From contig JACCYC010000074.1 in assembly GCA_013696665.1 (NCBI GenBank), positions 1 to 6,593 on the forward strand: a stretch of 6,593 bases of DNA, in the 5' to 3' direction. The position numbers and the translations under genes are program-made. The notes under the pieces were generated by a model. That model had not been told where the DNA came from. It made no database searches and saw only the letters and a list, made by a program, of their open reading frames with translations. This DNA is from Burkholderiaceae bacterium (GTDB lineage Bacteria > Pseudomonadota > Gammaproteobacteria > Burkholderiales > Burkholderiaceae_F). Below are positions 1-5,515 of this stretch, one piece after another (the stretch's first letter is position 1; every line of letters starts with the position of its first letter).

Positions 1-473
1 ACAGGCGCGCTCTCCCAATCGAGAATGGTGACGTCCACGACGATGCCCCGCGCTGCCGCAGCGCGAACGAGATTCACGAGCGACGAGGCATCAATGATGT
101 TGCCATCGGGGTCGAGGAATCGATTCCCGCCTGGGGACCAGTACTCCAGCCAAACTCGAATCAGGTTTATTCCCCGGCTCGCGAAGCCATCGAGGTCCGA
201 AGTCTTCCACCCGGTCGCGTCGAAATAGCTGACGCCAATCAGGAATGTCGGAGTCCCGTTGATAGTGAACCGATCGCCGGAAACACCGAAGCTTCGAATC
301 GAGAGCGTCTGCGCAGACGCCAGCGCCTGCGCAGACGCCAGCGCAGAGGCAGCGGTCTTCTCCGGCGGGGTTGCGTCGCCACCGGTGCATCCGGCGACCA
401 AACCGGCCAGCAGGCAGACCATCGTTTGCACCCACCACCGAAATGGGAATGCTGTAGTCGATCGATTGCGCAT
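1..473 (-). CDS. Secreted lipoprotein with glycoside-hydrolase-like (beta/alpha)-barrel N-terminus, partial (3' end outside window)
   Basis: This gene is open from the ATG at 473-471 to the left edge, giving 157 residues with no stop. The start is fixed by an AGGAGG five bases upstream. Residues 1-28 form a lipoprotein signal peptide with arginines near the N-terminus, a hydrophobic core and the lipobox VAGC, so Cys29 should be lipidated. A small Ala/Ser/Gln linker with two ALASAQ copies follows at about 44-55. From about 62 the sequence resembles the start of a clan GH-A barrel such as family 5: RFTINGTPTFLIGVSYF (first strand), DLDGFASRGINLIRVW (helix then strand), and LVNLVRAAAARGIVVDVTI (next repeat). 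The acid/base and nucleophile glutamates would lie beyond the window, so substrate and activity cannot be judged. By inference it is an outer-membrane or periplasmic glycan-acting enzyme. The lipoprotein call is firm; the hydrolase family is a fold-level impression. It reads in the same direction as the cph genes but is about 1.5 kb away with its own promoter. Confidence 0.85.
   Translation of the reverse strand, partial: MRNRSTTAFPFRWWVQTMVCLLAGLVAGCTGGDATPPEKTAASALASAQALASAQTLSIRSFGVSGDRFTINGTPTFLIGVSYFDATGWKTSDLDGFASRGINLIRVWLEYWSPGGNRFLDPDGNIIDASSLVNLVRAAAARGIVVDVTILDWESAP
309..344 (-). repeat. Two perfect tandem copies of an 18-bp unit inside the lipoprotein linker
   Basis: The 18-base unit at 309-326 is repeated exactly at 327-344. 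On the coding strand each copy encodes Ala-Leu-Ala-Ser-Ala-Gln in frame, just after the lipidated cysteine. Part of a further unit continues to the left, making a perfect 16-bp palindrome at 305-320. Because the unit is a multiple of three, copy-number change would lengthen or shorten the linker without a frameshift. Confidence 0.85.
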
Positions 474-478
474 CTTCT

Positions 479-484
479 CCTCCT
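479..484 (-). promoter_or_regulatory. Strong Shine-Dalgarno of the lipoprotein gene
   Basis: The minus strand reads AGGAGG, then five bases (AGAAG), then ATG at 473-471. This consensus site at good spacing decides the start, which is followed directly by the signal peptide. Confidence 0.85.
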
Positions 485-546
485 GTTCTTTCTCCGACTG
501 TCTTTGAGCGGCGAGGAAGGGCAAGACACGCTCCACCGACGACCTC

Positions 547-574
547 ATTATCCGACCTAGAAACGTTGGGACAA
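547..574 (-). promoter_or_regulatory. Sigma70-like promoter for the lipoprotein gene
   Basis: On the minus strand, TTGTCC (574-569, 4/6 to TTGACA) and GATAAT (552-547, 5/6 to TATAAT) are separated by 16 bases. A transcript would begin near 540 and carry a leader of about 65 bases before the ATG. The right edge of the -35 box touches a 7-bp inverted repeat (574-594). Sequence match only. Confidence 0.5.
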
Positions 575-594
575 CTGCGCACGTGCTGCGCAGT
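574..594. repeat. 7-bp inverted repeat just upstream of the lipoprotein promoter
   Basis: ACTGCGC (574-580) and GCGCAGT (588-594) are perfect inverted arms around a 7-base centre that contains CACGTG together with the last base of the left arm. The repeat adjoins the predicted -35 box, so it could be an operator. It is not followed by a T-run on either strand, so it is not a simple terminator. A second hairpin, CCCGCT (599-604) with AGCGGG (613-618), follows four bases later. Confidence 0.4.
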
Positions 595-1119
595 AGTGCC
601 CGCTTTCGCCGCAGCGGGTCAGGACTTCTGCGTCGGATTGTAGGCCTTGAGCCGATTGAGCAGCCAAGTGCACTTTGCGCTGGCGACTCCAGTGACCACT
701 TTTACGAAGGTGCAGACCACATAGCACGCAAAGTCCGGGGTCGGAAGCGAACCATTGATGCAATTTTGGCGGGCTGTGGGGGGACGTTGCGAAGTTCACT
801 CGATCAGCACCGTTCCGGGGTTTGTTTGATCCACGCGGAAATCGGATCAGGGGTGGAAGAAAAATCTTCCCCGAGAACGGCCATATTAGCCTCTGCGGTT
901 TGCGTTGATGGTGTCGGGGGTCACTTGGGCTTGTCGTTTGGGCGCATCATTGCCCACGGGCTACCTCTCCGATGGCGGCGAGTGGAGAACGCTGCTGCCA
1001 TTTTCACCGTGTGACGATCTTGTGCTGAAGCGCCCACTCAATTACGGTGTAAGCGCGGTGCGCGTCAGCCCGCGACGCGCGTTAAAAAAGCGATTTTCTA
1101 TTTCGAACCTGTATGCGTT
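575..1119. other. Intergenic region with no convincing gene
   Basis: All frames are either short or have protein-like stretches that break quickly. On the minus strand, the frame ending with TGA near 641 finishes in the plausible sequence WLLNRLKAYNPTQKS but has no ATG. A 27-codon ATG frame (884-801) with AGAGG five bases upstream ends in a stop. The plus-strand open frame at 583-1014 has no RBS and an unnatural composition. The stretch could contain eroded remnants. No tRNA, rRNA or IS end is visible. Confidence 0.5.
1060..1080. repeat. GC-rich inverted repeat in the leader region of the small plus-strand gene
   Basis: GCGCGTC (1060-1066) and GACGCGC (1074-1080) are perfect 7-bp arms around a 7-base loop, ending 50 bases before the ATG at 1131. 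The run after it on the plus strand is A-rich, not T-rich, so it is not a plus-strand terminator. It could be an operator or a leader hairpin. I see no good promoter around it. Confidence 0.35.
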
Positions 1120-1123
1120 GGAG
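1120..1123 (+). promoter_or_regulatory. Shine-Dalgarno that favours the second of two adjacent ATGs
   Basis: GGAG at 1120-1123 lies four bases before the ATG at 1128 and seven before the ATG at 1131. The usual 5-9 base spacing favours 1131, although both starts are in frame and differ by one residue. Confidence 0.6.
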
Positions 1124-1130
1124 ATAAATG

Positions 1131-1625
1131 ATGGCAAGTGCACGACCAAAAAAACAGACCCTAGCGATTCGGCGGCCGGTTTCGGTCACGGTGCAGCGGT
1201 TGGGAATCCAACGCGCCGACTCCGTCAAGTACCTTGATGTCGCGAAGTTGAGCCGAGCCGCAAAGGCTGAATTCGAACTTGGCCACATCAAGATAAAAGG
1301 CCGCAAAAGCACTGTTCGCGCCGTCGTTCGTAAAGGAATGGTTGTCGCAATCCGTTCTGAACTTTGCGCCGAATGTCAGCCCGAAAAACTATCTCGTGAT
1401 CTCCTCGCATTACTGGAGGTTGTACGCCGCAAGATCGGAAGTGATGGTGGTTCTCGGCGTCCGGTTTCCGTGGCGACGTTTTTGCAACAACAGATGCCCG
1501 AGCGCTCAGAGTGTCACCTGATTTGCTTTTGGGGCATGTGCTTTACATGCTGCGGTTTCCCATCTGATGCGGATAGCTGGAGCTGCAGTCGATTAGGCAG
1601 GAGCTATGAAGCAAACTCGCTCTGA
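1131..1625 (+). CDS. Small basic protein of unknown function with a Cys-rich C-terminal tail
   Basis: I do not recognise this 164-residue protein. It is probably real: it has a properly placed GGAG, and residues from about 15 to 103 look like a folded soluble domain, with RRPVSVTVQRLG, then KLSRAAKAEFELGHIKIKGR, then VRAVVRKGMVVAIRSELCAECQPEKLSRDLLALLEVVRRKIG. It is rich in Lys and Arg and has one CxxC (CAEC) near residue 80. No signal peptide or membrane segment is seen. The last 40 or so residues change character, with six of its eight cysteines (including CFTCC) and several tryptophans, and look less like native coding sequence. The +1 frame over the same stretch reads SPDLLLGHVLYMLRFPI then stop (TGA at 1565-1567), so the original gene may end there after a frameshift. 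It stands alone and converges on the cph operon, and nothing links it to cyanophycin. Confidence 0.5.
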   Translation: MASARPKKQTLAIRRPVSVTVQRLGIQRADSVKYLDVAKLSRAAKAEFELGHIKIKGRKSTVRAVVRKGMVVAIRSELCAECQPEKLSRDLLALLEVVRRKIGSDGGSRRPVSVATFLQQQMPERSECHLICFWGMCFTCCGFPSDADSWSCSRLGRSYEANSL

Positions 1626-1632
1626 GCCTTGC

Positions 1633-1670
1633 GTCTGTGCCTCGGGTCGATACCCCGGGCAGACTTAATT
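1633..1670 (+). terminator. Imperfect terminator-like hairpin after the small plus-strand gene
   Basis: Eight bases after the stop, GTCTG (1633-1637) pairs with CAGAC (1660-1664). Further inward pairing includes GGGT (1644-1647) with ACCC (1652-1655), and there are bulges. The stretch TTAATT follows. Position fits a terminator, but the stem is imperfect and the T-tract is weak. Confidence 0.3.
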
Positions 1671-1825
1671 TGCATATCGACCTGTTCCATGAGGGCGCGT
1701 TGGATGGGACCCGAATGCATGCACTGCCCGATTTTCAGCTTTCAAGGATGAGCGGTGTCCAATCGCCCTGAGCCGCTGTGATCACCGTGGCGACCGTACT
1801 GGCGACATCCGCCCTGGACCCGTGC

Positions 1826-1850
1826 AGAATGAACAATGGCGCGGCCATTG
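1826..1850 (-). terminator. Candidate terminator of the cph operon
   Basis: CAATGGC and GCCATTG (1850-1844 and 1840-1834 in minus direction) form a perfect 7-bp stem with a 3-base loop. The minus strand continues TTCATTCT. It lies 77 bases after the cphB stop, in the convergent gap. The T-tract is interrupted, so efficiency is uncertain. Confidence 0.4.
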
Positions 1851-1926
1851 ACAGCCCCCGCCTCCGCCATCAACATTTGGCGAACCACGCGGCATGGTAG
1901 TCATCTCCCAACCCGCTAGCGCTAAT

Positions 1927-2778
1927 TCAATTGGGCTCGAGCAGAGGCGAGGTAGATGCCGCTTCGAGCGGCACGCGCTGCTGGAGATTGAAGGCATGAC
2001 CATGACTCAACGCGTGCAGCCTCATGTTGCTCACTGCGAGCGTGGTTTCGCGCGCGCGATCCGCGACGTTCGTGTACGTAATGCCCTGCCCGTCAAGCAC
2101 GTAAACCGCACCATCGCCGATCACGCGAAACTCATCATTGCCCTCAACCAGGATTGCGGTGTCTTCGTCGATTCCGATACCAAGTGCGCTCGGGTTCTGC
2201 GCCACTGCCGCGAGCAGGCGACCGAGGCGGCCCCGCTCGGCAAAGTGTTGATCGACGATCACGCCCTTGATCTTGCCGAGGCCGGGGCTCATCGATAGCC
2301 TGTCACCTATGCGGTGCGATTCGCCTCCGCGCCCGCTGACCAGCATCGTCTCTGGCATCACCGCAGCACCTGCCGACGTGCCGGCGATGGTTCCACCGTC
2401 TTCTCTGTAAAAACGAAGCAGCCGCTCGCACAGTTCGGTTCCGGCAAGGTCGCTGGTTATTTTCAACTGATCGCCGCCGGTAAAAAAAACTACGCGTGCC
2501 CGGTCGAGCAACGTTACGTTTTCTGCGGCGTTTGCCTGCGCGCGGCCATCGATGTGAAAGTGCACCACATCGTCGACGCCAAGCTCCCGAAACTGTCGAC
2601 TGTAAATATCCCAGAGCTCGTCGACCCTGTTGTGACTGGCCAGCGTCGCTACGAGCAAGCTGCCCCCGCGAGCGCGCTGTGCAAGCTCTTTCAGAATCAG
2701 GCGTTCACCTTTCTTGTCCTCGTGTCCGCCAATGATCAGCAATGTGCCCTGACGACCGGATCGTGTCGATTCGTTCAC
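1927..2778 (-). CDS. cphB: Cyanophycinase (serine exopeptidase, family S51)
   Basis: This enzyme hydrolyses cyanophycin in the cytoplasm to beta-Asp-Arg dipeptides, the first step in recovering its nitrogen. The 283-residue length is normal for the family. Family signatures are all present: LLIIGGHEDKKGE at 13-25, FFTGGDQ at 98-104, the nucleophile elbow GTSAGAAVM at 133-141 with Ser135 as predicted nucleophile, DQHFAERGR at 176-184 with His178, and GIDEDTAI at 202-209. Asp176, Gln177 and the nearby arginines match residues known in the Synechocystis enzyme to shape the substrate pocket. There is no signal peptide, which fits an intracellular enzyme; the exported CphE-type would have one. The start is GTG (2778-2776), supported by GAGG four bases upstream. 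It begins 29 bases after the cphA stop and is last in the operon, so synthesis and breakdown are transcribed together. The sequence is intact despite the lesion in cphA. Confidence 0.95.
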   Translation of the reverse strand: MNESTRSGRQGTLLIIGGHEDKKGERLILKELAQRARGGSLLVATLASHNRVDELWDIYSRQFRELGVDDVVHFHIDGRAQANAAENVTLLDRARVVFFTGGDQLKITSDLAGTELCERLLRFYREDGGTIAGTSAGAAVMPETMLVSGRGGESHRIGDRLSMSPGLGKIKGVIVDQHFAERGRLGRLLAAVAQNPSALGIGIDEDTAILVEGNDEFRVIGDGAVYVLDGQGITYTNVADRARETTLAVSNMRLHALSHGHAFNLQQRVPLEAASTSPLLEPN

Positions 2779-2782
2779 TTTT

Positions 2783-2786
2783 CCTC
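2783..2786 (-). promoter_or_regulatory. RBS supporting a GTG start for cphB
   Basis: The minus strand reads GAGG, AAAA, GTG. The site and its distance support the GTG at 2778-2776 as the start. The following residues, MNESTRSGRQGTLLIIGG, reach the family's conserved beginning after a short lead. Confidence 0.65.
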
Positions 2787-2807
2787 GTCCGAAGCTCTCT
2801 CAGCCGC

Positions 2808-4391
2808 TCAGGCCGTATCCCAGCAATCATGTTCGACCTGCGCGGCACGACTGGGCGGCCGCTCGGGCATACCGATCGATCCCGGCACGACACCGTGAAC
2901 GCGTACCGCGCCGTGTCGCTCGAGCGCGTGCATAACGCAATCGAAGCGTTCGTAAAACAGAACGGTGAACTCGCCTGGGCCCATGTCGCGCAATGCCGCT
3001 TCGACTGCCGTTGCCTCGTCGTCGTCCATCACACAATCGCACCCTGGACTGCTTCGTCGGATCTCACTGCAGATCAAACGTGCAACATCTCCCGGCTGCC
3101 GGCCGCGCGCGTTGCGCGGTTGATGCACGATCACGCGGTCGAACACACGGCCCACGGCCCGCGCGCCCTGCTCGATCACCTCGTCGGCGCGATCACCCGG
3201 CATGTCCACCACACCGGTCTTGCGAAAGCCTTGAAGCTGACTGGCGAAATTGCCGATCGCTTCATAGGCCTGCGCGTTGTGACCGTAGTCGACCATGACA
3301 TAACCACCGTTGACCCGATACAGGTTGGCGCGCCCGCGGTTGGCTGAAGCACGCTCAAAGGTCCTTAGCCCTTCTGCAACCTGTTCAATGGAAACACTTA
3401 GGGCGCGCGCGGCGGCGGTCGCTGCGAGTGCGTTCGCTACGTTGAATTGCGCGAGGCCACCGAGGGTCGCAGGAATCTCTGCCAGCGCCACGAGAGGTGT
3501 TTGGCTGGTCATGCCAAGAGCTTCGTAAATAAAACCATCGCGAACCACGTAGGCCGCATCCCCCTTTCGCAAATGGCGACGCACGCGCAAGGAATTCGCA
3601 TCGAGCGAAAAGAAAGCAATGCGCTTGGCGATTCGCCGCAAGGCTGCCATTTTCAGCATGCCCACTGCAGCCTCGTTGTCAGCGTTAAGTACCAAAGTGC
3701 CCCCCACCCGCACGCGCGCTGCAACGAGAGCTTTTATCCGCACCAGGTCTTTGACGCTGCGGATGCCGTCCTGCCCGATGTGGTCCTCGTGAACGTTCGT
3801 CACGACGCCGACGTCAGACCAGTCGTAACCTAGCCCTCTGCGCACGATGCCACCACGCGCAGCTTCGACGATTGCAACGTCGACGCTTCGATCAGCCAGC
3901 AGCAAGCGTGCGGAATTAGGCCCCGCACTATCGCCTTTGACGATCTGCCGGCCATCGATCCAAACGCCATCGGTGCACGCCAGGCCAACGGTCTGGCCGG
4001 TCCCTCTAACGATGTGCTCGATCATGCGCGTGACGGTTGTCTTGCCATTTGTACCGGTCACGGCGACAACTGGAATCCGTCCGTTAGCGTCGTCAGGAAA
4101 AAGCATTTCGATGATTGCCGCGCCGACATCGCGCGCTTTGCCGGCGCTGGGATAATGGTGCATCCGCAGTCCCGGTCCAGCATTGATCTCGATAATTGCG
4201 CCGATATCCCCCTGCCTGATATTGGGGGACACAAAGTCGATACCGGCGATATCGAGTCCTACCGCCGCGGCAGCGCGCACGCACATCGCTGCAATGTCAG
4301 GGTGCACGTCGTCCGTAACATCGGTTGCGGTGCCGCCGGTCGATAAATTGGCTGTTTCGCGAAGTCGAATATGCGCATTGGCAGCCGGCAC
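2808..4391 (-). CDS. cphA: Cyanophycin synthetase, C-terminal fragment (rest of ATP-grasp plus Mur-ligase domain)
   Basis: This is the remainder of cphA after the amber codon. The first possible start is GTG at 4391, a valine codon in the intact gene, with no Shine-Dalgarno before it, so separate translation is unlikely. Numbering on the full frame: RETANLSTGGTATDVTDDVHP (383-403, read in parts) and EINAGPGLRMH (440-450) finish the ATP-grasp site. VVAVTGTNGKTT (480-491) is the P-loop of the Mur-ligase domain. VVTNVHEDHIG (568-578), NRGRANL (723-729) and MVDYGHN (738-744) are further conserved segments. The usual CphA text near 723 reads NPGR, here NRGR, a mild difference. The last 25-30 residues form a tail past the Mur fold with no recognised motif. 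Coding is intact to the TGA at 2810-2808. Confidence 0.8.
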   Translation of the reverse strand: MPAANAHIRLRETANLSTGGTATDVTDDVHPDIAAMCVRAAAAVGLDIAGIDFVSPNIRQGDIGAIIEINAGPGLRMHHYPSAGKARDVGAAIIEMLFPDDANGRIPVVAVTGTNGKTTVTRMIEHIVRGTGQTVGLACTDGVWIDGRQIVKGDSAGPNSARLLLADRSVDVAIVEAARGGIVRRGLGYDWSDVGVVTNVHEDHIGQDGIRSVKDLVRIKALVAARVRVGGTLVLNADNEAAVGMLKMAALRRIAKRIAFFSLDANSLRVRRHLRKGDAAYVVRDGFIYEALGMTSQTPLVALAEIPATLGGLAQFNVANALAATAAARALSVSIEQVAEGLRTFERASANRGRANLYRVNGGYVMVDYGHNAQAYEAIGNFASQLQGFRKTGVVDMPGDRADEVIEQGARAVGRVFDRVIVHQPRNARGRQPGDVARLICSEIRRSSPGCDCVMDDDEATAVEAALRDMGPGEFTVLFYERFDCVMHALERHGAVRVHGVVPGSIGMPERPPSRAAQVEHDCWDTA

Positions 4392-4409
4392 CGACGCAGG
4401 ATCAATGCC

Positions 4410-4412
4410 CTA
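4410..4412 (-). other. Premature amber codon (TAG) inside cphA
   Basis: The plus-strand CTA at 4410-4412 is TAG on the coding strand, followed by GGC. The reading frame is identical on both sides. The neighbouring upstream gene also ends in TAG (6444-6442), which suggests that this organism uses TAG as a normal stop and argues against genome-wide recoding. Confidence 0.9.
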
Positions 4413-5507
4413 CGCGTCTATTACCGCTCGAACAGCGTCGTCGATGATGATCCGCGTTAACGGTTTCGCGTGCCCGATGCCACGCAGTGGATTTCGATTC
4501 TCGTTTTCAATCAACCGCTCGATGCTCGAGACGCCATCGCCAATCACATGCGCCGGCACGCGATGAGCCACGGCCACGACCTTGCCGTTCACAACGGCTA
4601 TTCGATAGTCATCGCCTTCCATCTGCTCTTCAATCAAGACGACGCGGCTCACCTTCGCGGCATGCTCGAAGGCGGCACGCGCGGCCTCCGGCGTCGTAAC
4701 GCGCAGCGTGATTCCGCGGCCGTGATTGCCGCCTTGCGGCTTGATAACCACTGGCTTTTTCAGCGTCCGCATTACGTCGACCGCCTCGTCCGCGGTGCGC
4801 GCCGTTCCCCCCTGCGGCACTCTGATCTGCGCTTCTGTTAGCAACTGCTTGGTCAGCGCCTTGTCTTGCGCGTTCTCCGCAGCGATCAGACTGGTCTTGT
4901 CGCTGACCGCCGTTTTGATCCAGCGAATCTTCGAGCCCCAGCCCAGCCGGATCAAACTGCCTGTGGCGCCGATGCGGCGCCAAGGGATACTCTGCGCCGT
5001 AGCCGCATTGACAATCGATTGCGTGCTCGGCCCCAGTGCGTGACGCGCAACCAGACGTTGCGCCTCGGCAATGATCGACGTGACATTCACCGGCTGGTGC
5101 TCGACAAGTCCGTCGACCAACGCTACGGCCGAATAAAGAAGATGTCGCATCGCCGGCTCGCAGCGGTAATGAACCACCACCTGGAAGACGCCGGGTTCAG
5201 CTGTTGCCACCGTCTTGCCGTACGACACATCAATTCCAGTGGGCCGGCTCAACTCAAGCGCAACGTGCTCGACAACGTGCCCGAGAAACGTCCCATCGTG
5301 CAGGCGCAGCACAAAGCCTCCGGGGCGGTCGACCGAGCAGCGATGGGTGCGCAAGCCGGGTAGCACCTCAAGCAGACGATCGATGAATCCGGGTAGCGTT
5401 GCGCTAGTGCGTTCCCGCAGCTCGCCGAGCTCGAGCAGCATCGACAGCACCGGTTGGTGATGAAAGACGTTCGGCCCGTCGAGCGTACGGATCTGGCGGA
5501 CCTTCAT
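4410..5507 (-). CDS. cphA: Cyanophycin synthetase, N-terminal fragment (N domain plus first part of ATP-grasp domain)
   Basis: This 365-residue fragment starts MKVRQIRTLDGPNVF, matching the usual CphA opening, so the start is secure. GHVVEHVALEL (76-86) and the Gly/Arg-rich stretch RLGWGSKIRWIKTAVSDKTS (187-206) are typical family segments. The ATP-grasp domain begins with AQDKALTKQLL (213-223), followed by the nucleotide-binding loop KPQGGNHGRGITL (256-268) and the strand pair VVLIEEQMEGDDYRIAVVNGKVVAVAHRVPAHVIGDG (289-325, read in parts). Translation ends at TAG in the middle of this domain, before the conserved NLSTGG and metal-binding EINAGPG segments. The fragment therefore lacks essential active-site parts and all of the arginine-adding domain, and should be inactive alone. 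The start lies six bases after the diiron oxidase gene. Confidence 0.9.
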   Translation of the reverse strand: MKVRQIRTLDGPNVFHHQPVLSMLLELGELRERTSATLPGFIDRLLEVLPGLRTHRCSVDRPGGFVLRLHDGTFLGHVVEHVALELSRPTGIDVSYGKTVATAEPGVFQVVVHYRCEPAMRHLLYSAVALVDGLVEHQPVNVTSIIAEAQRLVARHALGPSTQSIVNAATAQSIPWRRIGATGSLIRLGWGSKIRWIKTAVSDKTSLIAAENAQDKALTKQLLTEAQIRVPQGGTARTADEAVDVMRTLKKPVVIKPQGGNHGRGITLRVTTPEAARAAFEHAAKVSRVVLIEEQMEGDDYRIAVVNGKVVAVAHRVPAHVIGDGVSSIERLIENENRNPLRGIGHAKPLTRIIIDDAVRAVIDA

Positions 5508-5509
5508 AG

Positions 5510-5515
5510 CTCCTT
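5510..5515 (-). promoter_or_regulatory. cphA ribosome-binding site overlapping the stop codon of the upstream gene
   Basis: The minus strand reads TAAGGAG, CT, ATG. TAA (5516-5514) ends the diiron oxidase gene and provides the first two bases of AAGGAG (5515-5510). Only two bases separate the site from the cphA ATG, shorter than usual. Family alignment of the first residues still supports this start. Termination and re-initiation, that is translational coupling, is the likely mechanism. Confidence 0.7.

Larger units (their letters stand above)
2808..5507 (-). pseudogene. cphA: Cyanophycin synthetase interrupted by an in-frame amber codon
   Basis: CphA polymerises aspartate and arginine into multi-L-arginyl-poly-L-aspartate using ATP. 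Reading from the ATG at 5507-5505 to the TGA at 2810-2808 gives 900 codons in one frame, the usual CphA length, broken only by TAG at codon 366 (4412-4410). Both sides are well conserved: an N-terminal domain (1 to about 160), an ATP-grasp domain that adds Asp (about 165-470, containing the stop), and a Mur-ligase-like domain that adds Arg (about 475-875). The frame is continuous, so this is a point change, not an indel. A Gln codon CAG changed to TAG is the simplest origin, since the context AVIDA-x-GIDPASVP resembles family members with Gln before that Gly. Alternatives are a sequencing error, natural suppression, or true gene death. With no other damage, any loss is recent. If the stop is real and not suppressed, no complete synthetase is made. 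Confidence 0.85.

Noticed and set aside
91..582. Minus-strand open frame of 163 codons overlapping the lipoprotein gene
   Set aside because: The frame that carries a strong RBS, lipobox and barrel-like motifs is a different one (473 to the left edge); this one is its shadow.
641..826. Minus-strand stretch ending WLLNRLKAYNPTQKS, a possible small protein
   Set aside because: It has no ATG and no RBS, and is closed by a stop near 826. It could be an eroded gene end but cannot be supported as a CDS.
801..884. 27-codon minus-strand frame with AGAGG five bases before its ATG, a possible leader peptide
   Set aside because: It is too short to judge, with no downstream gene in leader position and no attenuator-like structure.
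583..1014. Plus-strand open frame of 143 codons
   Set aside because: It has no Shine-Dalgarno, an unnatural Arg/Ser/Gly/His-rich composition and no recognisable motif. Long chance frames are common in GC-rich DNA.
1534..1550. GCATGT/ACATGC perfect inverted repeat with a 5-base loop
   Set aside because: The arms are short, lie inside the probable coding region and have no T-run, so it is not distinguishable from chance.
1894..2298. Plus-strand frame of 134 codons over cphB
   Set aside because: It is antisense to clear cyanophycinase sequence.
4391..4412. cphA as two natural subunit genes
   Set aside because: The break falls within one ATP-grasp domain, both parts share a frame, and the second has no RBS or suitable start codon.
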